This document shows, piece after piece, positions 25,474-33,009 of a DNA stretch of 43,483 bases. The notes below the pieces were generated by a model. It made no database searches and was not told the origin of the DNA. It saw nothing but the letters and a program-made list of their open reading frames with translations. Each line of letters opens with the position of its first letter. Position 1 is the first letter of the stretch. The position numbers and the translations under genes were made by a program. Origin of the DNA: a virus; the IMG/VR virus record IMGVR_UViG_3300031758_000151, positions 1-43,483 of that record; one strand, 5' to 3'.

Positions 25474-25951
25474 AATTTAAATATTTATTATAAGCTTCTA
25501 GTTCACATTCAAACCTACCTAAATTAGTAGTTTTTCCGTTCTCTTTTATTTTAGCAGTCCATTTATTTCTATTTTTATCAAAACTAACCCCTATATACTT
25601 AGAACTTCTTTTTTGACTAAACTCATAATGATGTGTATTTTCTCTTTGAGAAACCCATTCTAAATTAGAAACATTATTGTTTAATGTATTAAAATCTTTA
25701 TGGTTGACAATATTTTTATCCTCAGGTTTTTCAATAAAATATTCAGCAACAAGTCTATGCACTGAAAACATTTTGTCTCCTAACTTTTGAAACCTATATC
25801 CTCCATACCCAATATTAGAATTTAATATTTTTTCTTTTGAAAAATAAAAAGAGTATCTGTTTTTTAATTTTCTAGACAAACTTTTAATTCTTCCTAAATT
25901 AGATATTTGATAAATACCTTCATAACCTTCAATATCTTTCCAAACTTCCAT
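25436..25951 (-). CDS. NUMOD4-HNH-AP2 homing endonuclease
   Basis: This 171-aa protein has a NUMOD4 DNA-binding motif (VWKDIEGYEGIYQISNLGRI, 3-22), an HNH nuclease core (HRLVAE 65-70, NHKDFNTLNN 83-92, NLEWVS 96-101) and an AP2-type DNA-binding domain (KYIGVSFDKNRNKWTAKI, 118-135, to about 165). It is a free-standing homing endonuclease, selfish DNA that cuts alleles lacking it. It is AT-rich and its codon use differs from the primase and from most of the helicase, so it is a recent arrival. The 3' end runs 38 nt into the helicase gene. A structured leader and promoter lie directly upstream. There is no sign that it sits in an intron. Confidence 0.92.
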   Translation of the reverse strand: MEVWKDIEGYEGIYQISNLGRIKSLSRKLKNRYSFYFSKEKILNSNIGYGGYRFQKLGDKMFSVHRLVAEYFIEKPEDKNIVNHKDFNTLNNNVSNLEWVSQRENTHHYEFSQKRSSKYIGVSFDKNRNKWTAKIKENGKTTNLGRFECELEAYNKYLNYAKTKGLSSRYS

Positions 25952-25954
25952 AAT

Positions 25955-26040
25955 AAAAAAACCACCAAATCAAAAGGTCGTCGTCTTTATCATTGGTGGA
26001 ATTTGCATAAAATTGTTACTGTAGCGACGACTCTACAAGT
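25955..26040 (-). ncRNA. Kissing-hairpin leader or small RNA ending in a terminator
   Basis: On the minus strand, hairpin 1 (26037 to 26020) is UGUAG / CUACA with the 8-nt loop AGUCGUCG. After a 20-nt linker, hairpin 2 (25999 to 25962) has an outer stem CCACCAA / UUGGUGG, a symmetric UGAU/UGAU internal loop (tandem G-A pairs possible), an inner stem AAAG / CUUU and the 8-nt loop ACGACGAC. Seven U residues follow. The two loops are complementary over 7 nt (GUCGUCG with CGACGAC), so a kissing complex is possible. Hairpin 2 plus the U-run is an intrinsic terminator ending 4 nt before the HNH start codon. The RNA could be a free ~85-nt transcript or an attenuator of the HNH gene. Its existence as RNA is inferred. 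Confidence 0.6.
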
Positions 26041-26041
26041 G

Positions 26042-26049
26042 CAAATATA
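26042..26049 (-). promoter_or_regulatory. Promoter -7 element TATATTTG for the leader RNA
   Basis: Read on the minus strand, TATATTTG fits TAnnTTTG and lies 4 nt before hairpin 1, so transcription would begin at the base of that hairpin. No TTTG is seen at the usual -33 distance. A 9-bp direct repeat ATTGTTACT at 26012 and 26058 brackets this promoter and hairpin 1. Confidence 0.6.
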
Positions 26050-26061
26050 GTAAAAATATTG

Positions 26062-26589
26062 TTACTCATTTAAGTTACTCCTGTTCTGGTGCACTTCCTT
26101 CTCCATCTGTTCGTAGAATATAGTCACCTTACGTGTCTCGCATCCCATCTTATGTTTCTTACCTGCAAGACCGCAGTAGTCACACTTCTCTGTGATGATC
26201 TTGTAACCAGTATCGATCTTTTGGAAATCTTTCACTACATAGTCCTTGAATCCAAATCCATCCATTGACATACCTCTAGTGATATAAGGACCTCCTGACG
26301 GATCCACCATCTCGATCTCATTAACCAGTGAGCTAACCATTCTGACGTACTTGTCGTATATGTACTGATGCGTCTCGTCATCATACTCGTGAACGGCTTC
26401 CTTAAACTGTTTAAGTGGCATCAAGGATTGAACGTGTTCGTTATCCTTTAGATAAGCCTCGTAAGCCCTTATGTAGTCATTCGGCATACCAATCCTGCAG
26501 TACTCAAAGTTACCCTCCCATAAAATGTCCTGGTGATCATCCTCTGTAAATGTGAACACATCACCGTATCTGTTTTTATATTCTCTCAT
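26062..26589 (-). CDS. Phage protein with C-terminal zinc-binding motif
   Basis: This 175-aa protein is helical and charged for most of its length (HVQSLMPLKQFKEAVHEYDD, about residues 52-71). It ends with CDYCGLAGKKHKMGC (about 136-150), where two Cys pairs with a His can bind zinc. Its last bases lie next to the promoter of the leader RNA. It overlaps the gene upstream by 4 nt. The family is not recognised. Confidence 0.75.
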   Translation of the reverse strand: MREYKNRYGDVFTFTEDDHQDILWEGNFEYCRIGMPNDYIRAYEAYLKDNEHVQSLMPLKQFKEAVHEYDDETHQYIYDKYVRMVSSLVNEIEMVDPSGGPYITRGMSMDGFGFKDYVVKDFQKIDTGYKIITEKCDYCGLAGKKHKMGCETRKVTIFYEQMEKEVHQNRSNLNE

Positions 26590-27026
26590 AGTTTTAATTT
26601 TATAATTTCAATTAACAAATCTTTATCTATAGATAAAATATTCTTTTTTGTGTCTTCTTTAAAGTTCCACATAATGTCAGTATAACTTAAACAAGGTTTA
26701 TTATCTAATATAAACTCCTCTGCCTCTTCTTTTGTTTTGAAGTACTGTCTACTATCGTTAGATTGGTATAAACAAGTCTCAATTAGGTGTGGCTCGTACG
26801 GATTAAATACCGTATCTTTTTTAGTAAATACAATCCACCACAAATTATCATTAACCTTCTCCCAGTACTCAGGGTTATCTTCGACGTGATAATCATAAAT
26901 ACACCATCTTTTGTCTCCTTCACGATAGTAATAACTAGTGTTAGATTTTATCTTTGATTCTTTCTCTGCAACAGTCCCAAGATTAGGACTGCCAGGGTAC
27001 TCTTTAATTAGCTTATACTTCGTCAT
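26586..27026 (-). CDS. Conserved Bacteroidota phage protein, 146 aa
   Basis: The N-terminus YKLIKEYPGSPNLGTVAEKE and the block NPEYWEKVNDNLWW follow a pattern very common in phages and prophages of Bacteroidota (a peptide beginning KLIKEYPGSP, later a PEFWE motif). It has a second similar element, SRQYFKTKEEAEEFILDN, of the type that often follows. The function of this family is unknown. It overlaps its neighbours by 4 and 14 nt, as part of the operon. Confidence 0.78.
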   Translation of the reverse strand: MTKYKLIKEYPGSPNLGTVAEKESKIKSNTSYYYREGDKRWCIYDYHVEDNPEYWEKVNDNLWWIVFTKKDTVFNPYEPHLIETCLYQSNDSRQYFKTKEEAEEFILDNKPCLSYTDIMWNFKEDTKKNILSIDKDLLIEIIKLKL

Positions 27027-27177
27027 CTGTCTTAAAATATTCGTTAATAGTATCTATATGAAACCCGTAATTCATAAGCATTCCCTTGAAAGAATTTACA
27101 ATCTGTTCCATAGATATATCCATATTAGTAAACTCTGTAGAGTATATCTCGAATTTATCTTCAATTATTATTTTCAT
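27013..27177 (-). CDS. 54-aa hypothetical protein
   Basis: This gene encodes MKIIIEDKFEIYSTEFTNMD and ends with INEYFKTDDEV. It fills what would otherwise be a 147-bp gap. It overlaps the gene before by 4 nt (ATGA) and the gene after by 14 nt, which supports it as real. One strand and two helices are likely. Function unknown. Confidence 0.72.
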   Translation of the reverse strand: MKIIIEDKFEIYSTEFTNMDISMEQIVNSFKGMLMNYGFHIDTINEYFKTDDEV

Positions 27178-27446
27178 AGCCTCTCTTTTTTAGTTACTAC
27201 CTCGTATGTTGTTTTTCTGTTGATTAACTTAAGCATAATAGTCAGCATCTCTGCTGTATCATAGTCTAGATAGACTAGCTTCTCATCTTCTGTAGTAACT
27301 GCTAATCCGTTACCGTCATCTGTTATTCTTAACGCTAAATCTCCTGGGTATGACCACTCACCATTGTCTGAGTAGTACAACTCGTGGTGGTTATTATCTA
27401 AATTGTAATCGTACTCGTGCTTGTTATCTATTAGTATCTGTTCCAT
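27174..27446 (-). CDS. Hypothetical protein, 90 aa
   Basis: The protein is acidic and His/Tyr-rich at the start (EYDYNLDNNHHELYYSDNGE). It then has short strands (LALRITDDGNGLAVTTEDEK) and a helix (AEMLTIMLKLINRKTT). No motif is recognised. It overlaps both neighbours (4 and 23 nt). Confidence 0.68.
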   Translation of the reverse strand: MEQILIDNKHEYDYNLDNNHHELYYSDNGEWSYPGDLALRITDDGNGLAVTTEDEKLVYLDYDTAEMLTIMLKLINRKTTYEVVTKKERL

Positions 27447-27690
27447 ATCTTAAATATTTATAAACCTTTGGCAACACCTCCATCGCCATTTCTATTTTTT
27501 TATAATACACCTTACCTAAATTTTCTTTGGAGTAGTACTCCATACCTGTCTCCCTATCGTAGTGGTAGTCCTTACCACACGCGGTTATGCCTCCCTTCCT
27601 GACGGCTATGTACGCCCCACCTCCGTAGGGCTTGATGTACACCTGCCAGTCATTCTGTATCGCCCACCTGAAGTCGTCTGGATCTATCAA
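27424..27690 (-). CDS. Hypothetical protein, 88 aa
   Basis: The sequence has a Gly/Tyr-rich centre (VYIKPYGGGAYIAVRKGG, about residues 17-34) and a C-terminal helix (MAMEVLPKVYKYLRYG). It could be a small beta-sheet protein. Its start overlaps the primase-helicase stop by 4 nt, so it is probably expressed with it. Function unknown. Confidence 0.68.
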   Translation of the reverse strand: MIDPDDFRWAIQNDWQVYIKPYGGGAYIAVRKGGITACGKDYHYDRETGMEYYSKENLGKVYYKKIEMAMEVLPKVYKYLRYGTDTNR

Positions 27691-30089
27691 AACTTAAACT
27701 CTTCAGCGTTGTGCGTGTCTCCATCCTTGGTGATGAACTTGATCCATCTGCCGTTAGCGTCCCTACCCTCAAGAGGAGTTACACCCGTAACATACAGTCC
27801 GTAAGACACTAACCACTTGTAGAACAGCGTCCTACTTATGGTCATCTTAGCCTTTGGTGCAAAGTCTGGGTTGTCCATAATAAAGTCCAGGTATAGATCC
27901 TGCTTATATAACAACTCATCCAATCGCATCTTGTCGTTGTGAGAGTTACCGTCAATCATACCACACCAGTCGATGAACTCGTGGCAGGTCTCTGCAGACA
28001 GCTTACGAACCTTAAGGTTCACAAAGGTACTCTTTATCAGTCCAGTGCTCAAGTATGACTTCAAATTGTTTATCATATAGTTGTCGAACTTGCACCACTC
28101 CTCCTCGTCCCAGTCGTTGAACAGCATACGTCCGAACTCCACAAACGGTGTGAACTCCTTGCTGTAGAACTGCCTGAACTCTAGCTCCCACTTACGCCTC
28201 TCGAACGAGTTCCCCTTGCCCTTGATGGCATAGTTGGTGGTTATCATAATCTTAGGCGAGCGGTTGAACGGTAGCTTGATCGCGTCCTTGTTCTTCTTCT
28301 CAACCGTGAGCCCCTCGGTAACAACGCTGAACAGACGCTCGAAGTCGAAGTGCTTCTTAACATCATCGAAGCACAGCACCTGTGTGCCGACGTTGACTGT
28401 CTGATACGCGAACGACTTGTCAAAGTTAAACGACTTACCGTCTATGGTGACCGTCTTCTTGATCTTAGACAGCGCGTTGACAAACAGCCCCTTGCCCGTG
28501 CCACCCTCAGGGTTGTCAGATATGACCTCATCGTTCAGGATGATCGCTGGGCAGTATGACGGGTTCTTGTACCCGTGCATAAGGAAGCCTATCGTGCTCT
28601 CCATCGAGCTAACCCTCTGGGTGTCATCACCCGCGATGTTGGAGACGAAGGTCTTGAAGTCGCACTCGGTCACCTCACATATCGCGAAGTCCCTGTCTAT
28701 CACCTGATCCATCCATATGTAACCCTCAAGGTCGATGTAGTCTATTATGTCCACCTTGTCCTTGGTCACCTTGACAGCGCAGTTGTTGTAGTACAGGTGA
28801 GCAGTGTCTGAGGTGTCCTCCACGAAGTACACGTCAACCGAACCTAGCAGTGACAGGAAGTCCTCCTTGAAGAACCGCGTCTTGTCTGCGAAGTAGTTGT
28901 ACACCGACAGGTCGTCCATATTCTCAAGGTACGCAAGCACGAAGTCCTTTATCTCATCCTCCGACGTATTGTCTATCAGGTTGTTTGTGACCTTGACAAA
29001 GACAAACGTCTTGGTGTTCTCAGGGTAGAACTTATAGAACCCGTTATCCTCCAAGAACTCCTTGAATAGGAAGTGAACAATGCTCACAGCACCCTTGTCA
29101 TTCTTGGTCCAGAACCGCTTTGTGTCGCTATCAATCTTATCCAAGACCGCGTCGATGACACCCTCCTCAATGTCGGTCATCTCAGACTTAATCTGCTTGG
29201 CTGTCGCCCCGTCCTTCACCTTCTTCTTAAGCTGAGACACACGTGCCGTGTCCTCGTAGTACTTCGTGCCAAACTTATTGGTGTGGCTGTAGGCTGAGTT
29301 GATGGTCATCTTGATCTCAGACATAGGGAAGTCGGTCTGCTCGAACTGACCTATGATGTACTCCGCCAGTGACTTGTTTATCCCGTAGTCGTTGAAGGCT
29401 GCAGCCAGTATATACACGTTGTGATTACGCTCACCGTCCACCATACCGTACTTGGATGTCCACCACTTTAAAAGTATGTCGACGATCTTGTTCTCGTTGG
29501 TGATCGGTATAGTAGGAGCGCTAGATGTCTTCTGTATCTCCACGAACTCGTCCTCGTGCATCTGATCCCAGACCATAGACTCCTTGTTGATGTAGATCTC
29601 GCTGTCGTACGACTCGTAGCACACCCTTGATATGTTCTTTGACGTGGTGTCGAAGTACGGTGAGTTGAAGTGTCTCTCAAGCGCGTTGAAGTACCTGATG
29701 TGGTTCTCAATGTCCTGAGGTATCTTTACCAGAACCTTCAGTCCATCCCCAGACGGAGATACAAAGACAGACATAACGTACTCGTCTGACGCAATAGAGC
29801 GCTTCTCAGCCATCATCTCCTTCTTACTGGCATATCCATCAAAGTCAAGGCAGATCAGTCCGCTGTGCTCAGTTATTGAGTTATCGGCACGCTTGGTGAA
29901 TATACCTGAGAAGCATATCGCGGGGAGTGACTTCTTCAACTCGTTACGGGTTGACTTGTCCTGCTCCTGCTGTATGCTCTCGATAAGTTCCCTGCTTGAG
30001 CCTGTTCTTATCCTCTCAAGCACCACGTCTATGTGACGGTAGAACGGTGTTGAGGTGCTTCGGATGTCCTTAAATATTGTTATTTTCAT
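27687..30089 (-). CDS. Primase / SF3 helicase
   Basis: This 800-aa replication protein joins two parts. Residues 1-180 match the VirE/BT4734-type N-terminal domain of Bacteroidota primases, with LICLDFDG (78-85) and SPSGDGLKVLV (111-121). Residues about 510-660 form an SF3, D5-like helicase: Walker A GGTGKG (529-534), Walker B VLCFDD (571-576), sensor MITTNY (615-620) and an Arg pair at 631-632. It probably makes RNA primers and unwinds DNA at the phage fork. Codon use is clearly GC-richer than the HNH gene and the small genes nearby. Downstream and upstream overlaps are 4 and 20 nt. The polymerase partner is not in the window. Confidence 0.9.
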   Translation of the reverse strand: MKITIFKDIRSTSTPFYRHIDVVLERIRTGSSRELIESIQQEQDKSTRNELKKSLPAICFSGIFTKRADNSITEHSGLICLDFDGYASKKEMMAEKRSIASDEYVMSVFVSPSGDGLKVLVKIPQDIENHIRYFNALERHFNSPYFDTTSKNISRVCYESYDSEIYINKESMVWDQMHEDEFVEIQKTSSAPTIPITNENKIVDILLKWWTSKYGMVDGERNHNVYILAAAFNDYGINKSLAEYIIGQFEQTDFPMSEIKMTINSAYSHTNKFGTKYYEDTARVSQLKKKVKDGATAKQIKSEMTDIEEGVIDAVLDKIDSDTKRFWTKNDKGAVSIVHFLFKEFLEDNGFYKFYPENTKTFVFVKVTNNLIDNTSEDEIKDFVLAYLENMDDLSVYNYFADKTRFFKEDFLSLLGSVDVYFVEDTSDTAHLYYNNCAVKVTKDKVDIIDYIDLEGYIWMDQVIDRDFAICEVTECDFKTFVSNIAGDDTQRVSSMESTIGFLMHGYKNPSYCPAIILNDEVISDNPEGGTGKGLFVNALSKIKKTVTIDGKSFNFDKSFAYQTVNVGTQVLCFDDVKKHFDFERLFSVVTEGLTVEKKNKDAIKLPFNRSPKIMITTNYAIKGKGNSFERRKWELEFRQFYSKEFTPFVEFGRMLFNDWDEEEWCKFDNYMINNLKSYLSTGLIKSTFVNLKVRKLSAETCHEFIDWCGMIDGNSHNDKMRLDELLYKQDLYLDFIMDNPDFAPKAKMTISRTLFYKWLVSYGLYVTGVTPLEGRDANGRWIKFITKDGDTHNAEEFKF

Positions 30090-30414
30090 TTTGAATAAGT
30101 TGTTGTTTGTATCTTAATATAACACCTAGTATCTCAAGCGCCACTGTGTCAGGTACTTGAATGCTTAGTCCGTTGTCCTCTACCTCTTGTTTTATCTCGC
30201 TAGAAGAAAAGAAAAACCCTGAAGCCGTGGTAGTAGTCCACTGTGGGGTGCTCATCTCTTTTAAAAGGTCGCTCTCTAAATCCATAGAGATCCACACGTT
30301 TGTGCTGTTGTCAAGTAGCCTCTCTGCCGTAGTCTGAACCTCGGTGATTTCAATTTCTATAGCCTGGATCCTCTCGTAAGCCTCTGATATTGCCTTCATT
30401 TTCTTTTTGTTCAT
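30070..30414 (-). CDS. Hypothetical coiled-coil protein, 114 aa
   Basis: The N-terminal half is a likely coiled coil (MKAISEAYERIQAIEIEITE and onwards). A Ser/Thr-rich linker with three Phe residues follows (TTTTASGFFFSSS), then a C-terminal helix (VALEILGVILRYKQQLIQNE). It overlaps the primase by 20 nt and the gene upstream by 4 nt, which could suggest a primase partner. Not recognised. Confidence 0.68.
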   Translation of the reverse strand: MNKKKMKAISEAYERIQAIEIEITEVQTTAERLLDNSTNVWISMDLESDLLKEMSTPQWTTTTASGFFFSSSEIKQEVEDNGLSIQVPDTVALEILGVILRYKQQLIQNENNNI

Positions 30415-30656
30415 ATTTCTTTTTTATAGATTTCTAATAGTTCATTCATTTTATATTTACTGATATTGCCGTCAATAGTATACGTCTCTCCAATTTCTGT
30501 GCTATCAAAGAAGTCTATTCTTTTTTTAATACACCACGATGCAAAGCCAATAGCAAAGTTATCTACATCTTTCTGTGTAGTAACTAACTCTCCAGGAAAT
30601 GAAACTCTAAATTTTAAATCCTTTAATGCTCCATCTAAAAAGTCCTGTGCTCTCAT
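30411..30656 (-). CDS. FAIGFA / LEIYKKE family small protein, 81 aa
   Basis: This is one of a set of related small proteins in the operon. It contains NFAIGFASWCIKKR (about 33-46) and ends in NELLEIYKKEI. The same two motifs recur in the genes at 30889 and 33269, and the end motif also at 30653. The family is frequent in Bacteroidota phages as I remember it, with no known role. The 3' end is conserved at DNA level. It overlaps both neighbours by 4 nt. Confidence 0.72.
   Translation of the reverse strand: MRAQDFLDGALKDLKFRVSFPGELVTTQKDVDNFAIGFASWCIKKRIDFFDSTEIGETYTIDGNISKYKMNELLEIYKKEI
30421..30443 (-). repeat. 23-nt repeat shared by 3' ends of small genes
   Basis: The plus-strand sequence TTTTTATAGATTTCTAATAG then TTC encodes the reverse of ELLEIYKK. 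Identical or near-identical copies lie at 30669-30691 (exact), 30905-30927 (two differences) and 33507-33529 (one difference). All end members of the LEIYKKE family in the same frame. Confidence 0.85.
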
Positions 30657-30892
30657 AACTTATTTTCTTTTTTATAGATTTCTAATAGTTCTTTTGCTTT
30701 AGTTTTATTGTAACCTGTTTGAATAAATATTAAATCAGAAACATTAGTCCAAAAGTCTTTTCTTGTATGTCTTGTAGCTAATCTTGCTTTTTGACCTACA
30801 ACTTCTTTTAGTACAAATCTCATTCTTTTATCACTTTGCCAAGTTGTATGATAATTACACCCGACTACTATTATATTTTCGTTTGTACTCAT
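30653..30892 (-). CDS. LEIYKKE-ended small protein, 79 aa
   Basis: The body (VVGCNYHTTWQSDKRMRFVL, about 9-28) differs from its neighbours and looks like a small beta barrel. The C-terminus KELLEIYKKENKL is shared with the LEIYKKE family and lacks the FAIGFA motif. So the shared end is attached to an unrelated body. It overlaps both neighbours by 4 nt. Function unknown. Confidence 0.7.
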   Translation of the reverse strand: MSTNENIIVVGCNYHTTWQSDKRMRFVLKEVVGQKARLATRHTRKDFWTNVSDLIFIQTGYNKTKAKELLEIYKKENKL

Positions 30893-31104
30893 AGTCCTTT
30901 TTCTTTTTTATAGATTTCTAAAGATTCTTTATTACTGTATCTTGGTCTTTTAATTAACCACTCTGCAAATCCAATAGCAAATTCGTCTGCTATTTTTTCT
31001 AAATGATTTAATTCATATTCACTTAACATTGTGCATCTAACATCGCAATAAGGCATATTACAATCACTACAACTTATTGCGTCAAACTTTTCTTTTAGTG
31101 TCAT
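30889..31104 (-). CDS. Cys-rich FAEW / LEIYKKE family protein, 71 aa
   Basis: An N-terminal Cys cluster (CSDCNMPYCDVRC, about 12-24) could bind zinc. It is followed by ADEFAIGFAEWLIKR and the end SLEIYKKEKGL. It is the first gene after the terminator that follows the SSB-like gene. No promoter is seen between, so read-through is needed. Confidence 0.72.
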   Translation of the reverse strand: MTLKEKFDAISCSDCNMPYCDVRCTMLSEYELNHLEKIADEFAIGFAEWLIKRPRYSNKESLEIYKKEKGL

Positions 31105-31118
31105 AATAATAAAGGTTT

Positions 31119-31143
31119 AAAAAGCCCCTCGTGAAAGGGGCTT
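31119..31143 (-). terminator. Intrinsic terminator after the SSB-like gene
   Basis: On the minus strand a perfect 8-bp GC-rich stem (AAGCCCCT / AGGGGCTT) with a 6-nt loop ends in a T5 run. It lies 8 nt after the stop codon of the SSB-like gene. It probably reduces expression of the genes further along. Confidence 0.88.
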
Positions 31144-31150
31144 GGTTAAT

Positions 31151-31414
31151 TTAGAATGGTAGTGTGCCATCATTTACTGGCTCTGGCTGTTGAGCAGGAG
31201 CCTGCTGTTGTGCCTTAGGCTCGAACGTGTCCAACTCGATGTAGTACTTACCACCTTGTGAATTTTTTACTTGTAAATTCACCCATCCGTTCTTGTCGTG
31301 CTTCCTTAAAAATGCCACAGCATCTTCAACCTTAACACTAATCCCTCCCACCACAAAGTCAGGAGCCTTCTCGTTTCTCTTAAATACGAAACCATCTGCA
31401 AAAATTTTTTCCAT
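31151..31414 (-). CDS. SSB-like small protein with acidic-tip C-terminus
   Basis: This 87-aa protein has a compact strand-rich core (MEKIFADGFVFKRNEKAPDF; later GWVNLQVKNSQGGKYYIELD). A Gln/Pro-rich linker leads to the end NDGTLPF. That layout (core, disordered linker, acidic tip ending in PF) is the signature of bacterial SSB, whose tip recruits partner proteins. The core is shorter than a normal OB-fold SSB (about 65 versus about 110 residues), so this is likely a distinct phage ssDNA-binding family. It lies next to the exonuclease and annealing genes. Direct DNA binding is inferred. Confidence 0.7.
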   Translation of the reverse strand: MEKIFADGFVFKRNEKAPDFVVGGISVKVEDAVAFLRKHDKNGWVNLQVKNSQGGKYYIELDTFEPKAQQQAPAQQPEPVNDGTLPF

Positions 31415-31432
31415 TTTTATTTAATTTAATTG

Positions 31433-31696
31433 TTAATACTTATTCCTCTTTATCAGATCAAACATCCTAGTAAACACGTCGTTTATAAACCTCGTGAATA
31501 GTTTCTCCCTCAGCGCGTCTGCGTCCGCGTTCTTCTTTATGTACTCCTTGAACACGAAGCAGTTATTCTCAGAGATGCCGAACTCTATGTTCATATACTC
31601 TTCTTTCTGCACAAATGTAAAATAAAATTTCTTATTATTTGCAGAGGTCTCGTTAAACTTATCAACCAACTCCTTAACTATCTGCTCAGAACTCAT
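31433..31696 (-). CDS. Hypothetical protein in the recombination cassette, 87 aa
   Basis: The protein has a helical start (SSEQIVKELVDKFNETSANN), two strands (KFYFTFVQKEEYMNIEFGIS) and a basic C-terminal helix ending FDLIKRNKY. It lies between the exonuclease (4-nt overlap) and the SSB-like gene, so it may serve the same process. No known family is recognised. Confidence 0.7.
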   Translation of the reverse strand: MSSEQIVKELVDKFNETSANNKKFYFTFVQKEEYMNIEFGISENNCFVFKEYIKKNADADALREKLFTRFINDVFTRMFDLIKRNKY

Positions 31697-32424
31697 AACG
31701 TATCCTGTATGAAGTAGTTGTTAATGTCCTCAGTCGCGTCCTTGCTGAAGAACTTCTTGTACACCTCGATGGCTCGCATCACCTTGTCTCTGCCACCTAA
31801 AACGAAGTCGTCTGACGGTTCAAACACGCCCAATCGGTGACTCTTCTTACACACCACGTAGAACACCAACGGCTTACCGAACAGCTGGCTGTAGATATAA
31901 GCCTGTGAGTCGTAGTTGTACTTCTTAGCCGACCACCTGAAGTCGTCGATGTCTGAGGTGGTCTTGATGTCGATCAGGATGTCCTCACTAACTATATCAG
32001 CCTTACCCTTGAACGGCATACCGAATATCTCACCAACCGCTGGCTGTTCGAACACGTTGCCATCTCGGTAGATGTTCTCGTAGAAGAAGAAGTTACCCTT
32101 CATCGCACTCACAAGCGAGTCAAGTTCGTCCTGCTCGTTCTTCAACAGCAAGATCGAAGATGATGAGTGTGAAACAGCATCCTTGTAGATGTTCGTGTTC
32201 CTAGTTGAGGCCTCGACAACCTCAAAGTTCACAAGTTTCTCAGGCTCAAGCATAGCCGTGTGCAGGTACGAGCCCTGAATCATAGGAACCGTTGGCTCCT
32301 CCTTAACCTTGAACATACGAGGGTTCTTTAAAAGCGTGTTAATATCGCTATTGCTGATATACTTAGCTCCTACTGAGCCGTAGTAAGATTCATCATTCTT
32401 TAATTCTTCGATTATATTTTTCAT
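31693..32424 (-). CDS. PD-(D/E)XK exonuclease, RecE/Exo VIII-like
   Basis: This 243-aa protein resembles the nuclease domain of exonuclease VIII-like phage proteins. Motifs: SNSDINTLLKNP (24-35), GSYLHTAMLEPE (51-62, with the His), FKGKADIV (138-145) and LIDIKTT (150-156, the D-x-K pair), then YDSQAYIYSQLF (171-182). It would resect double-stranded ends to give 3' single strands for the annealing protein encoded directly upstream (3-nt gap). This is the size of stand-alone phage versions. Confidence 0.86.
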   Translation of the reverse strand: MKNIIEELKNDESYYGSVGAKYISNSDINTLLKNPRMFKVKEEPTVPMIQGSYLHTAMLEPEKLVNFEVVEASTRNTNIYKDAVSHSSSSILLLKNEQDELDSLVSAMKGNFFFYENIYRDGNVFEQPAVGEIFGMPFKGKADIVSEDILIDIKTTSDIDDFRWSAKKYNYDSQAYIYSQLFGKPLVFYVVCKKSHRLGVFEPSDDFVLGGRDKVMRAIEVYKKFFSKDATEDINNYFIQDTL

Positions 32425-32427
32425 ATT

Positions 32428-33009
32428 TTATTTCAATAAATCACCTAAGGTCTTCTTAACTGAAGTACTTAAATTATATTTTACACTAAGGTTTTTAACG
32501 ATTGTCGCTAGGTCTAGTTTTGTTTTGTTGGCTTCAACATACTTGACAACACCTGCCCAGTTCGTGTCATTTACAGCCAGATCGATCTTTGTGGATGTCA
32601 TAACCTTAGCCGTCTTTGTCGAGTCTACTAAATCTTCACCACTCCACAATTTAAGTCCTAGTCCGTGTAGCGCAAGCGCCTTAACCGTACTACGTTGGAT
32701 GGTCTTGTTTACGTCCATAGACGTAACCTTCTCGATAAGGATAGACTGATTACGGAAGTCCATAATTGGAAGATAGTCGATATGCTCCAATCCGTCTATA
32801 ACAATCCCAACCTTAACATAGGCAGTCTTGCCATCGTTAAAGTAGTTAAGTCCAGTCATACTGTCCTCATACACAACACGTTGCATTGAAGGGTACAGCT
32901 GTTTAGCCAACCCCCACGCGTGACTCCAAGACAAGTAGTCTTGGTTACCTTTTTTCTCTACCTTGTCAGAAACATTTATCTCTGACAACTTTTTAAATAC
33001 GTTTTCCAT
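32428..33009 (-). CDS. Sak3 / DUF1071-type single-strand annealing protein
   Basis: This 193-aa protein matches the DUF1071 (Sak3-like) annealing proteins: YLSWSHAWGLAKQLYP (25-40), YVKVGIVIDGLEHIDYLPIM (64-83), then TIQRSTVKALALHGLGLKLW (103-122). The C-terminal part is a separate helical region, as in the family. These proteins pair complementary single strands during phage recombination. With the exonuclease and SSB-like genes it forms a complete recombination cassette. It is preceded by a short AT-rich gap without a clear promoter. Confidence 0.85.
   Translation of the reverse strand: MENVFKKLSEINVSDKVEKKGNQDYLSWSHAWGLAKQLYPSMQRVVYEDSMTGLNYFNDGKTAYVKVGIVIDGLEHIDYLPIMDFRNQSILIEKVTSMDVNKTIQRSTVKALALHGLGLKLWSGEDLVDSTKTAKVMTSTKIDLAVNDTNWAGVVKYVEANKTKLDLATIVKNLSVKYNLSTSVKKTLGDLLK

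Noticed and set aside
25952-26061. Group I intron around the HNH gene
   Set aside because: The helicase and the 175-aa gene are each complete with plausible starts and stops, and I see no split exon pair. The hairpins are better read as a leader or small RNA.
31612-31619. Minus-strand TACATTTG as promoter for the SSB-like gene
   Set aside because: It lies inside a coding region and has no -33 partner; the octamer alone occurs by chance in AT-rich DNA.
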